Shown: one piece after another, positions 53,592 to 62,635 of the stretch
How the letters are laid out: each line of letters begins with the position of its first letter
How positions within the stretch are numbered: position 1 is the first letter of the stretch
Source of the DNA: Anoplolepis gracilipes
Taxonomy: Eukaryota > Arthropoda > Insecta > Hymenoptera > Formicidae
Direction of reading: 5' to 3'
Length of the DNA: 64,000 nucleotides
Assembly: GCF_047496725.1 (NCBI RefSeq)
Contig: NC_132972.1
Location: 10,865,001-10,929,000, forward strand
Position numbers and translations under genes: made by a program
Notes under the pieces: model-generated
Told to the model about the DNA's origin: nothing
Databases searched by the model: none
The model's input: only the letters and a program-made list of their open reading frames with translations

Positions 53592-56500
53592 TTATTTGTT
53601 TATATTTATTTATTTACATAAATTACATGTTAATATTTTAGTTTTAAATCTTTTTTTATCCTAACGACATTAAATAGTATATTTCATATGGAAACTAAAT
53701 CTAAAAGCATAATAAAATTAAAATATCTTATTAAATACAAACGCATAAGGTTAATAATAAATTGTTACACAACGCAGTAATAATTTGGAATATAAGTAAT
53801 CCCTGTATTAATTTAGATATTATGCAAAAATACAATCTGCCTCGTAAGCAGCGATTAATAGATAAAGAATTTATTAATGCAAACACTGTGTACGCTGTGC
53901 AGATCACGATAGTTCGCATCATGAAAGGAGAGAAGAGAGAGAAAGAAAGAGCGTGAATTTATAAACGCATTTTCTATTCATGCTTCGGCTGAGTAACGTA
54001 ATACATACATGTTGCGTTTGCTCAGATTACGTAGAAGGAAAAAATTTCGGATAACAGCTGTAAAGAACTCAGGAAGAACAGAAGCGTATCTGCTTGAAAA
54101 GATTACAGGACTGTTTACTTTAGGGTGACGTTTCTTTCAAAGAATCTTTTGCGCGTACAGAAGTCAAATGAGATTCTTGACACTTTATCGTTTTACTAAA
54201 ATTGGATTGGTGCCGTAAATCCTCTGGGATACAAGACGAAGTAAGTCTTTCGAACATTAAGCGAGTTCACAACTAGTTGGACATTGATGTAACTCCGCAG
54301 ATGATTAAAGTTATTACTGCTATTATACGTTTAGAATAACGTGGAGATATTACTTATCCTAGGCTGATCCTAAATGCATTTAGCTCGTATTTGCTTTAAA
54401 CTGATATAGAACTACTAATTGATTACCAGGAGAGCCATTAACTATTCTTGACATCTCCTTAACTATTCATACCATTAGTTGTAATTTAGGTTTTACTCCG
54501 ATGATTAATGTAGCTAATTTTTTTATAATATATAAAAAAATTAATCTGGATTTCATTATTAAAGTATATCATATAGAGAATTTTTGCACTAAGATTATAT
54601 GTTAAATAAAATTGTTATCTTTGATCTACATGTATAAAGTAAAATGAGATCAAGAAGATATACATATCTACTAGACTAAATTTCAGTATTCAGATTTATG
54701 TACTGATTAATTAATAATGATTATAATAACAAGGTTGATAATCACGCGTGTAACGAGCGTAATCTTTTGTATTTGCTGCAAAATTCAAGTGCGCAGAGTT
54801 GCTTATAAATCTTGTACTTTAAAGTTTCATCATAATTGTTATTGCCAATTTAGGAATAAATTGCACGTGCAGTGAGATAATTCTTCAAGTAGCGTTTAAA
54901 TCTAGGATAGGAATCAAGGATATATACTTTTTAACTAGCTTTGCCGAGCAAACACGCTTCGACCAATTTTCCGAGTTGCTGAATTAGAAGTTTAATTAAC
55001 TCATATCCACTGAAGTTAATTGCTTTAATAAATATCTGCGCATATATGTAAGTAAAGCATGTGAAAACGACTGATGAGAGCAATTTTTGAGAGATCTGTT
55101 TAGTCATTTACTTCGACTGCTGAATATGACACACAAATTGGTAAAAAAGTCACGTTTCACATCTCGACTGACATTTTGTATGCATATGTTTCATACGAAG
55201 AAACTAATTTTGCGTAATATCCCGCGAAGATATTACATTCGCTCTCGAGAATACATCTGTTTTGACGTAACACAAGTTGTAACAGACGAGTATGACGAAA
55301 TGAAAAATTCACAAACTGCGTAGGATCAATTTTTTCTTTAACTCTTCCGAATTAATAAATAATATTGCCAATTGTACTCCGTAAAATTGATTAATTTCAT
55401 ACGTTACTTTATCACAAAGTATTTATTAAGTATATAGTAAAAAATTATTAAAAATATATTTAAAATATTTTAAAAGTATTTGCAAACATGATCTCAAAAT
55501 ATTTTTTTTCAAGGCTAAGATACTATGCCAGAAGAAGCAAAGTTAATATGCAAAACATTCCAACATTTCTTGCAACGCAATTATTGGCACGAAAATACAT
55601 ATCGTCTTGAGTCAACCTTTGTAACTCTTATTCATCGGCGAAATTGGAGATGCGATCGTTGGTCAAGGAGACTTAAGTCTACTTGACTATAGTCTACAGT
55701 CAACAAAGCACTATATCATCTGTTTGTTTTTATCTATTACTTTTTTTGTAATAACAGATAATGAAAAGTGACTTACTATTAAATAATTTCGCTGCGATCT
55801 ATTATGTAAAACAGTAATAATAGTTAGCAACTTGGATCAGCGCTAATTGCTACAAGCTGCTCTCTTTGCATCGTAAATCATGTTAGAACCAGACATTAAC
55901 TTTGGAAACATGTGAAACGAGAATTAGAGTTCAATGAAAAATTGTTGTTTAAAACTTATTACTAAAAAAAGTATTATTTTCTATTATTAGTATTATTTAC
56001 ACATATTTGTATATAAAAATTGATAAAGTAAATTGTAAAAAAATTGTTACCCTCATTGAAGTTTGTAGCAGTAATTATGTTACTGTGCATTATTTTGCGT
56101 ACATTTTGCCCTAATAAACTTCTTGCAAATAAAACTGTAGATGGAAAAAGACATTTTCTATATGATACATGAGCCGCAATACAGTCTCGTGCTGATTTAT
56201 AATTGTATTAAAATGTTAATATGATAACAGTGTAAGAAAAAAAAAACTTTATGCATTAGAAAGCATTATTTGAAAAACATCACGATACTGATACAAAAGT
56301 GCTATATTAAGAGATAGAATCTAAAAATGCTACATAAGTAAATATACATATTTGCATTTTATCTATTAATATATTGAACGCAGAGCCTGATTTTTTAACA
56401 GACAAGAATATTCAACTTAAAAATAGAGGAAAAGATAGGTATTTTATAATGTAAATTTAACTAGTTATAACTTTATACAATATGAAAAGAAACCTTGCCA

Positions 56501-59500
56501 GAGTTAAATTTCTTCGGGAATTTATATTACTGCAGTCGTCATCAATTGTCATTCACGTCAGGAATATCGGATCGTTTTTCATCTTTTTGATCACGCCTCT
56601 AATAATTAAACGATTCCTTTTTATGCGCAGCACGATGCCTTCCGATAGCATGGATGACATTGAGTTGAAGAACATTCAATTGCAATTTCCGGCACTGAGA
56701 TACCTCTCCAGAGATGACGGTTCTGTGCGGGAAGAAAGGGTGGAGACCGACAAGGGAAATTTGCTGGTAGCAGTGCAAGGAAATCGAGCGAAACCAGCTA
56801 TTCTCACTTATCACGATCTAGGCCTTAATTGTGAGCAATTTATAATTAAAATAATGTAGAGCTATGCAATGTTTTAATCCTAGTTATAATACATTTCTTT
56901 AAATTAATTAATATTATTATTACCATATTCTCTTCCCAAAGTAAACATATGTATAGTATATTAATATATCTGTTTTTTTTTTAATATAAACATTATTCTT
57001 TCAGACATTTCGAGCTTCCAGGCATTCTTTAATTACATTGACATGCGTGTTTTACTCGAAAACTTTTGCGTATATCACGTAAATGCACCCGGACAAGAGG
57101 AAGGAGCGCCGACGCTACCTGAAGAGTAAGTTGATTTTTCAAATAATAAACACGAGAAAAATTAGTTATTTATCGAATGATGAATATCAAATCAGAGTAT
57201 TTTACAATAGGCTTATACAATGCCAGTATTGATAGTCAAAAAGATTTTCAGTTTTCATCAAACAATAATTAAAACGAGAATTCTTTTTAAATATTTGTTA
57301 CTTTGTAAAACACATGATCCGTATAAAATAAAACGATTACACACTTATGTGTGTTTAAATAACACAGATAAACGTGTAATCTTAAAATTACACAAAAAAA
57401 ATGTGTTAAATTAACGCACTTGGATTTGCAGTGTAAAGAGTACGTTTATTAATAATTTTAAAAAATTTGATGCATTTTACTTATATGCTTCTAATTAAGC
57501 CTTGATCTCTTCTAGATATATACGCGCATATCATTTTATAATACGTTAATTCAATTAACGAGAATTGACTCAATGACCTTATTACTATCTCAATCAATCT
57601 CATAATCAATTCAATTGCATTGACAATTTATTTACTCCGCACGTAAAATTCTGTAAAATTATGTGATTTGATTAAAGGAATAGTTTTATTATTTTATATC
57701 TCCTCTTATATAATATAATATAAATGCATATACTCTTTATCGTAATATCGATAACCGAGCATTTATACGAGTTCAAACTTATCGGTTGTTACATAATTCT
57801 TGCTTCTAATCTATTATTTATAATAAAACCAAAATATAATTGAAATACACGTACAAAACTCTATAATTTTGCAATCATATTATTACATTTATGTAAATTA
57901 AACAAATGTGTAAAGTGTATAAAAAATAATATATTAATATATTTAAAATTTAAATAAAATAATAAGTTATACTTATTTATAATTATAAATAAAATCATTA
58001 TATCAATTTATTTAATTAGGAATATAAAATACTTTTGAGAGTAATGTATGATAATTCATAAAAGTGGACCATGAGTAATTTAACATTACTAGATTAAGAA
58101 ATTATCTTTTTTAATATGATTAATTATGTTGATGTTATTATAAAGTAATCTTATATCTCAAAGAGACATACATTTAACTAATTGTAAGCATTGAGTTATA
58201 AAATAATTTAAACCGCAATGCAGATTTGCATGCAAAAGTTTTGTCAATGGGTTTTGTTTGCGTGCCAAATCTCTTTGAAGGATCAGCTTTAAATATCGAT
58301 ATATCAGTTATTGATTCTTTTTCTTTGTATAATATTTATGTATCTGAAAATGTGGTAATATTGACTATTACTGATTAATAATAGGTATTATGTTATATTG
58401 TATTAAATCAATCTTTAGTTATACAGGGTATCCGGTCGCGACTGCCCCATAGCTCAAGGGCAGATAGAGCAGGTCAAACTGAACATAAAAGTCCTCTACC
58501 ATTTTGCGATTTGCGCAATAATTATTAAACTATTAATTAAAAACGCTCAGCGAACGATATTTTATATCTATATATATATATATATATATATAAAGTGTCC
58601 GGTAATAATCGCTCCACCTCTCTAGGGCTGATAGAGCAAGTCAAACTGAACATAAAAGTCCTCTATCATTTTGCGATTTACGCAATAATTATTAAAATAT
58701 TAATTAAAAACGCTCAGCGTGTGAGCGCGCGCCGTATATAGCATTCAGCATATGCTGAGCATTTTTAATTAATATTTTAATAATTATTGCGGAAATCGCA
58801 AAATGGTAGAGGACTTTTATGTTCAGTTTGACTTGCTCTATCAGCCCTAGAGAGGTGGAGCGATTATCACCGGACACTTTGTATATATATGTAATATTGT
58901 TCCCTGAGCGTTTTTAATTAATAGTTTAATAATTATTACGCAAGTCGCAAAATGGTAGAGGACTTTTATGTTCAGTTTGGCCTGCTCTATCTGCCCTTGA
59001 GCTATGGGGCGGTCGCGACCGGACACCCTGCATATTGTTGTGATAAATATTACTGAATATGACTGAATTTACATTATTATAGTTTTACCAAAATAGGTAT
59101 TATAAATATGTATATGTAAAATTTATACATTACATATATTCATACATTATATGATCAATATTAATATTAATATCAATATTTAAGAAAAATAAATACAAAA
59201 TTTTATTTTAATATTTATCATTTAAAATTTCAATCAATGTAATTTATTATGATATTATATTGATTGTAATAATCTTCATAAAGACAATGTTATAATAAAA
59301 ATATATATTTTTACAATGTCTGCACACATTTGCAGAAACATTAATAGATTTTAAAAGCTTTAATTCTTGGTTTATTTGTAACTCTCCGAGTAACAAATAT
59401 AACAAGAGAAGTATATTTAAATAGACAAGATTTGTCAATATTTGCTAATTTATTCAACATTTTCAATAACGTCTCTTCGCGGAAGTTAAATCTGCAATTC

Positions 59501-60217
59501 AAATAATTATTTCGCGTACTCTGTTTAAATGTCAATCATTATCAAAGTGAAATGTCATGAATAATTTTTAAACAGCAGAATTATATACATTTTAGTTACA
59601 CTTATCCGTCCATGGAAGAGCTCGCTGAACAGCTGCTCTTCATCCTCGGCCATTTTGGCATAAAATCCGTAATTGGTTTCGGGGTCGGTGCAGGCGCAAA
59701 TATTCTGGCAAGATTTGCACTCGCCCATCCGGAGAAAGTAAATGCACTGTGCCTGATAAACTGCGTCTCCACGCAGGCAGGATGGATCGAATGGGGCTAT
59801 CAAAAATTGAACGTGCGTCACCTGAGATCGCAGGGCATGACGCAGGGTGTTCTCGATTATCTGATGTGGCATCATTTCGGCAGGGTAAGAATATGATATT
59901 ATAAATTTAAATTTGCAACGATTCTAGATTACAGTTTAATAGTAAGCAATATATCAATTGCAATTATGAAAGATTTACTAAAATTATAATATAATTATAA
60001 TTTAAAATAATTTGATACAATTAATTCTATCAAAGTAAGTGATTTTTTAATAAATCAATTTATCACAAATTAAAATAGCGATATAGTGTCAATATTGATT
60101 TATACTTCAATTCATAATTGCAGTTCTCACGATATTTATATATATATATCTGATATTATATATCTGATATTATATATATGGTTTACAACTAATGAAAATT
60201 ATAAAATTTTCTTTAAT

Positions 60218-60259
<42 letters not shown>

Positions 60260-62635
60260 TTTTTAATTTAATTTAAACTACGTATTTACATTACTATAAA
60301 ATATTTTGTTATATTAAATATTCAGGTTACATTAATATTTGATTATAATATAATATAAACATCTTTCGTGAATGGTTTTTCAACTTTTTTTGTGAAACTT
60401 AATTGTGTTCCGGATTATATTTTATGGAACTAATAAACCGCCAGGCTCTTATGAGGCGCAAAATAATGTCAACCCAGTTAGCGTTCAAGCGCGAGCGCAA
60501 GATGAATTATCGACGACGAACCTTAAGCTTCCAAAGGCTTGATCTCCATGGAAACTACAGAGATTAAACTGACAGTTTTGCTGTCGCTATTATACAACGT
60601 GAGAAGATTATTGCGTCCAAAGACGACCTCTAACCTTTAAAGAAGCAAATATAAAAATATAATAAAAAAAAATATTGATTTTTTTTTGCGAAGAAATACG
60701 TACAGCAGAACAAAATGTATTTTTTAATTATACTTAAATTTTTAAATAATAAGGAATGAAAAGATGATAATTTCGAATTAATACATTGAACGAGTTTTTT
60801 TATGATATTATTAAGTATTAATTTGCAAAAAGTGCACTTTTTATTTAACTCAGATAATTGTGACTATAATATTTGATATAAGTCAATCATTTCATGTTGA
60901 TTTTTATCACCTTGTTATAAGAAAAATAAAAAAATAATCTCTGATGCATGAGATTAAAGGTTTGAAGTTTAATAAAGTAATTGTACATTAGCGGGTCGGA
61001 TCGTTATGAAACTTGGCCAACATTATTCGAAAAGGTATAAGGAAACATAATTTTTAAACAAAGCTGGTCGGACGTCGCGCTCCTTCCTGGCTTCGCCCTA
61101 TCATTTTGTTCCACTGCTTTCCCTCCCATCCGACACTAATGATAGGTTTTGTCGGTTGTTTTTACCACACTGTACTGCTTCGCGAAGAAACCGGATTGTG
61201 AGTGTACAATGCGCTCTTCGATCCACTGAGACTTTGACTCATTCAATCGGCAGATGGAAGGATAAAAGATGGATTACTTTGATTACAAATTCGCATGCAA
61301 TCGCAAGATTAATATAATGTCTGATATAATAGCTGATGATATAATGATAAAAAAAATTCATCTATGTATGTCATTAGCAAGCCGAATATATAATATTGAT
61401 TTCATATATTATTGACAAATTTAATTACGTCACGTGTAATATAAAAAATGCGGTTTATTTTATAAAAAAAGGATCTCAGATTTTACTGTCCCTCCGGACA
61501 TACAAGTTAATTTATGCATATATGCAAAATATAGGATATATAAAATTTAATAAAGAATTCAAATGTCAATAAAATTAAAAACGTACAAAGAAAATCTTTT
61601 TAAAAAGATATTGAATTGGTATTTATATGGAATATTTACTGTAATTATATATTATATATTTATTGTAGTTAAACAGATAATTATTTATAATAATTCGTTT
61701 GTGTTATTTAAGGGAAAAGTTTTTAGAAGAATTAATCTCTTTATTTATTATTTTTTGAGTTGTAATGTTTTACAAAGAGGATAAAATATAAATTTAAAAA
61801 TATCATAACTTTAATTTATTTTTTTATGTTACACATGAATATGCATTAGCATAATTATGATAAAAAACAAATTTTAGTACTCATAGTAGTCATATTACAG
61901 ATTAAATAGCACAACTTTGAAAAATCTGCAGTAGCATATATTAAAACCGATATAATTTTACAGGGGACTGAAGAACGGAATCATGATTTGGTTCAAGTGT
62001 ATAAGAACTACTTTGAGCGTCGCGTGAACCCAACGAATCTCGCATTATTTATCGATAGTTATGTTCGTCGCACGGATCTGAATATAACAAGGGAATTGGA
62101 CCCAACGCGCAAGAAGGAGGGATTGACGCTTAGTGTACCGGTGATGAATATCACGGGTGCTCTAAGCCCTCATGTCGACGACACTGTAACGTTAAATGGG
62201 CGCTTGGATCCAACAAATAGCTCCTGGATGAAGGTAAGCGTCTTCATTAAATACATAAGAGGAGATGTGTGTGTGTGTGTGTGTGTGTGTATTTTATAGA
62301 TTATTTCATTTAGTACACAAGCGAGACCTGTGATGGATAAATGTTTAGCATGCAGGAAGCAATTATGTAATTACTGTCTAGCACATTAGATAGACAATTT
62401 TTATTAAATTCGAATGAAATTCCACAAGTATGCCATATATAACTATAAATGATAAACTCCAGAATTTAATAGCAAATGAAAATTTCCGCACTTTGCAGAT
62501 TAATCTTTCTCTCGCGAATGACAAGTGATTGATTATATCCTGTCTTTTAGATATCAGATTGCGGTATGGTATTGGAAGAACAGCCGGGTAAAGTTAGCGA
62601 GGCGTTCCGACTGTTTCTTCAGGGGGAAGGATATG
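40450..62635 (+). CDS. MESK2: NDRG-family protein (MESK2 orthologue), 3' end beyond the window; spans introns
   Basis: The longest model joins 40450-40664, 56631-56830, 57005-57125, 59596-59884, 61964-62233 and 62551-62635. This gives 1180 nt, 393 codons plus one base, with every junction in phase. NDRG proteins are cytosolic alpha/beta-hydrolase-fold proteins without known enzymatic activity, linked to stress, differentiation and trafficking. Drosophila MESK2 was named as a misexpression suppressor of KSR. Family landmarks are AILTYHDLGLNY, FCVYHVNAPGQEEGA, YPSMEELAEQL, FGVGAGANILARFALAHPEKV, GWIEWGYQKL and GRLDPTNSSWMK. The nucleophile-elbow position reads G-V-G-A-G, with alanine where active hydrolases have serine (GxSxG), as expected for a non-catalytic member. 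The last exon ends FRLFLQGEGY, where the family continues into a Ser/Thr-rich tail, so the terminal exons must lie to the right. Alternative starts at 44468 and 56635 give shorter N termini. Confidence 0.93.
40665..43292 (+). other. Large NDRG intron, first part
   Basis: AT-rich and featureless apart from poly(A)-like runs such as the one near 42670. An unrecognised 70-codon frame at 42824-43036 sits in a slightly GC-richer patch. I support no exon. Confidence 0.5.
43250..43275. repeat. Short tandem repeat (ttagtaga)x3
   Basis: Three tandem copies of an 8-base unit immediately upstream of the donor-bearing segment at 43293-43351. Confidence 0.85.
43293..43351 (+). promoter_or_regulatory. Candidate alternative promoter and short leader exon with strong donor
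   Basis: The segment ends 'ACCAAAG|GTAAGT', a near-perfect donor. An initiator word TCAGTTCGTG has its A at 43323, which would give a 29-nt untranslated first exon. Alternatively an acceptor 'aacttcag' makes a 59-nt exon whose open frame reads LDVKGAAINQFVLKASEPK. That frame ends in phase 0 and so does not fit the NDRG exon at 56631. A leader exon is the simpler reading. Confidence 0.3.
43380..43790. other. GC-elevated intronic island
   Basis: CpG-rich sequence downstream of the candidate leader donor. Frames of 60-95 codons occur on both strands. The plus-strand hydrophobic frame at 43464 has no ATG at its upstream end. It is most likely promoter-proximal or regulatory DNA rather than a gene. 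Confidence 0.4.
44436..44448 (+). promoter_or_regulatory. YY1/Pho-like motif CGCCGCCATTTTG
   Basis: Matches the GCCGCCATTTTG form of the metazoan YY1/Pho recognition core (GCCAT). It lies directly before the short alternative exon, so this spot may be a promoter with an initiator-proximal YY1-type site rather than, or as well as, a splice acceptor tract. Confidence 0.4.
44455..44508 (+). CDS. MESK2: NDRG alternative first coding exon, short N terminus
   Basis: The ATG at 44468 opens MPTAATAEESALLG. The donor 'ATTGGG|GTAAGT' is essentially consensus and leaves two bases (GG). The C from the exon at 56631 completes a glycine codon and continues TMPSDSMDDIELK. This is the same phase as the exon at 40450, as expected for mutually exclusive first exons. 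An acceptor-like 'ccattttgttttag' precedes it, so it could be spliced from an upstream leader. The alternative is that transcription begins just here. The surrounding 44380-44540 is GC-elevated. Confidence 0.65.
44652..44820. mobile_element. hAT-type MITE with 8 bp target-site duplication
   Basis: The element proper is 44660-44812 (153 bp). The left end is CAGTGGCATAGCCAG; the right end is the inverted CAGTAGCGTAGCCAG, 13 of 15 bases matching. Exact copies of ATAGTTGA flank it at 44652-44659 and 44813-44820. An 8 bp duplication and CAG-starting ends are the signature of the hAT superfamily. The body carries G-rich and C-rich runs next to the two ends, which extend the foldback, and has no coding capacity. 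It would need a transposase from elsewhere to have moved. It lies about 150 bp downstream of the short alternative exon. Confidence 0.92.
47057..47090 (+). promoter_or_regulatory. TATA/initiator pair, possible intronic promoter
   Basis: TATAAA at 47057 is followed 33 bases later by the arthropod initiator ATCAGTTC (A at 47090), close to the usual spacing. A donor-like 'TTCTG|GTACGT' follows at about 47128. The region just upstream is GC-elevated. No coding frame follows, so this would start a non-coding or leader transcript; chance occurrence in AT-rich DNA is quite possible. Confidence 0.2.
51541..51567. repeat. (GA)n microsatellite
   Basis: GA tract of about 27 bases, preceded by imperfect GA/GACA units. 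Confidence 0.95.
53265..53300. repeat. Perfect GC-rich inverted repeat, 12 bp arms, 12 nt loop
   Basis: ATCGTAGACGGC and its exact reverse complement GCCGTCTACGAT surround a 12-base loop. The arms are half G+C in an AT-rich intron, so chance is less likely than for the many AT palindromes. It could fold as a stem-loop in the pre-mRNA or be a paired binding site. Confidence 0.9.
53555..53587. repeat. (TA)n microsatellite
   Basis: Uninterrupted TA tract of about 33 bases. Confidence 0.95.
56631..56830 (+). CDS. MESK2: NDRG core exon (first common coding exon)
   Basis: The acceptor is 'ttatgcgcag' with a T-rich stretch before it; the donor is 'CTTAATT|GTGAGC'. It encodes T-MPSDSMDDIELKNIQLQF, a segment with RYLSRDDGSVREERVETDKG, then AILTYHDLGLN. 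The ATG at 56635 can itself start translation. NDRG proteins usually begin shortly before the 'DIE' motif, so the 56635 start may serve transcripts with a non-coding first exon. The upstream frame is open to an earlier ATG at 56482, but that stretch lies in the intron. Confidence 0.93.
57005..57125 (+). CDS. MESK2: NDRG core exon
   Basis: The acceptor is 'attctttcag' and the donor 'GAAGA|GTAAGT'. It encodes YISSFQAFFNYIDMRVLLEN followed by FCVYHVNAPGQEEGAPTLPE. This matches the NDRG segment in which the His-Val-Asp/Asn-Ala-Pro-Gly-Gln-Glu-Glu-Gly-Ala motif is the family hallmark. It is in phase on both sides. Confidence 0.95.
57126..58419 (+). other. NDRG intron, AT-rich part before the foldback element
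   Basis: AT-rich; no exon or gene found. A 64-codon frame at 57220-57414 is unrecognised and very AT-rich. Confidence 0.5.
58422..59032. mobile_element. Nested foldback (palindromic) non-autonomous DNA element
   Basis: About 611 bp. The outer ends read TACAGGGTATCCGGTCGCGA and, inverted from the right, TGCAGGGTGTCCGGTCGCGA. TA dinucleotides at 58420-58421 and 59033-59034 could be a TA target duplication of the Tc1/mariner type. Outer arms (58422-58560 and 58891-59032) pair with each other, and inner arms (58591-58718 and 58754-58881) pair with each other. All four share a 3' block with 'aacataaaagtcctcta', 'attttgcgatt', 'caataattattaaa' and 'attaattaaaaacgctcag', but differ at their outer tips. 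There is no coding capacity. It lies in the NDRG intron between the exons at 57005 and 59596. Confidence 0.85.
58591..58881. mobile_element. Inner foldback element inserted in the loop of the outer one
   Basis: Ends YAAAGTGTCCGGT on both sides, inverted, with arms of about 128 bp around a loop of about 35 bp (58719-58753, containing the palindrome cagcatatgctg). It is flanked by TA (58589-58590 and 58882-58883) in a TATATA stretch, consistent with insertion of a related subfamily member into the TA-rich loop of the outer element. The alternative is that the whole 611 bp arose as one unit by successive inverted duplications. Confidence 0.7.
59596..59884 (+). CDS. MESK2: NDRG core exon with the degenerate nucleophile elbow
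   Basis: The acceptor is 'atacattttag' and the donor 'GGCAGG|GTAAGA'. It encodes YTYPSMEELAEQLLFIL, GIKSVIGFGVGAGANILARF, ALAHPEKVNALCLINC, GWIEWGYQKLNVRHLRSQG and LDYLMWHHFGR. The GVGAG sequence replaces the catalytic GxSxG of active alpha/beta hydrolases. It ends at a codon boundary. Confidence 0.96.
59885..61963 (+). other. NDRG intron
   Basis: AT-rich, with a (TA)n tract at 60221-60250 and GC-elevated patches at about 60430-60640 and 60983-61260. The second patch is abrupt at both edges and could be a transposon fragment or intronic enhancer. I see no terminal repeats or reading frame in it. Confidence 0.5.
60221..60250. repeat. (TA)n microsatellite
   Basis: Uninterrupted TA tract of about 30 bases. 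Confidence 0.95.
61964..62233 (+). CDS. MESK2: NDRG core exon
   Basis: The acceptor is 'ataattttacag' and the donor 'ATGAAG|GTAAGC'. Both ends fall on codon boundaries. It encodes GTEERNHDLVQVYKNYFERR, VNPTNLALFIDSYVRRTDLN, LTLSVPVMNITGALSPHVDD and LNGRLDPTNSSWMK. This matches the NDRG cap-domain helices and the strand with the 'PVM' and 'LDPT' family motifs. Confidence 0.95.
62266..62290. repeat. (GT)n microsatellite
   Basis: GT dinucleotide tract of about 25 bases just after the exon donor. Confidence 0.95.
62551..62635 (+). CDS. MESK2: NDRG core exon, last one in the window
   Basis: The acceptor is 'cctgtcttttag' and the donor 'GATATG|GTAAGT'. It encodes ISDCGMVLEEQPGK and VSEAFRLFLQGEGY plus one base of the next codon. 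This corresponds to the conserved end of the NDRG hydrolase-like domain (family pattern 'QP.K..EAF..F.QG.GY'). The C-terminal tail is missing because it lies past position 64000. Confidence 0.93.

Larger units (their letters stand above)
44821..56630 (+). other. Large NDRG intron, main part
   Basis: Mostly AT-rich with scattered mixed patches (46840-47110, 48640-48900, 53100-53460, 53950-54420). Short frames of 60-110 codons are unrecognised. Donor-like 'GACGAA|GTAAGT' at 54241 has no open frame leading into it. Hairpins, a TATA/initiator pair and microsatellites are listed separately. Confidence 0.5.

Noticed and set aside
54121..54240. Exon-like segment between 'tttactttag' and 'GACGAA|GTAAGT'
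   Set aside because: Stops occur in the frames examined, so it is not a coding exon; a non-coding exon has no other support.
56482..56634. Upstream extension of the NDRG exon frame to an ATG at 56482
   Set aside because: The extension is AT-rich and unlike NDRG, and a splice acceptor at 56630 in the right phase for two upstream exons explains the frame better.
59555..59875. 106-codon minus-strand frame
   Set aside because: It is the antisense shadow of the well-supported NDRG exon at 59596-59884.
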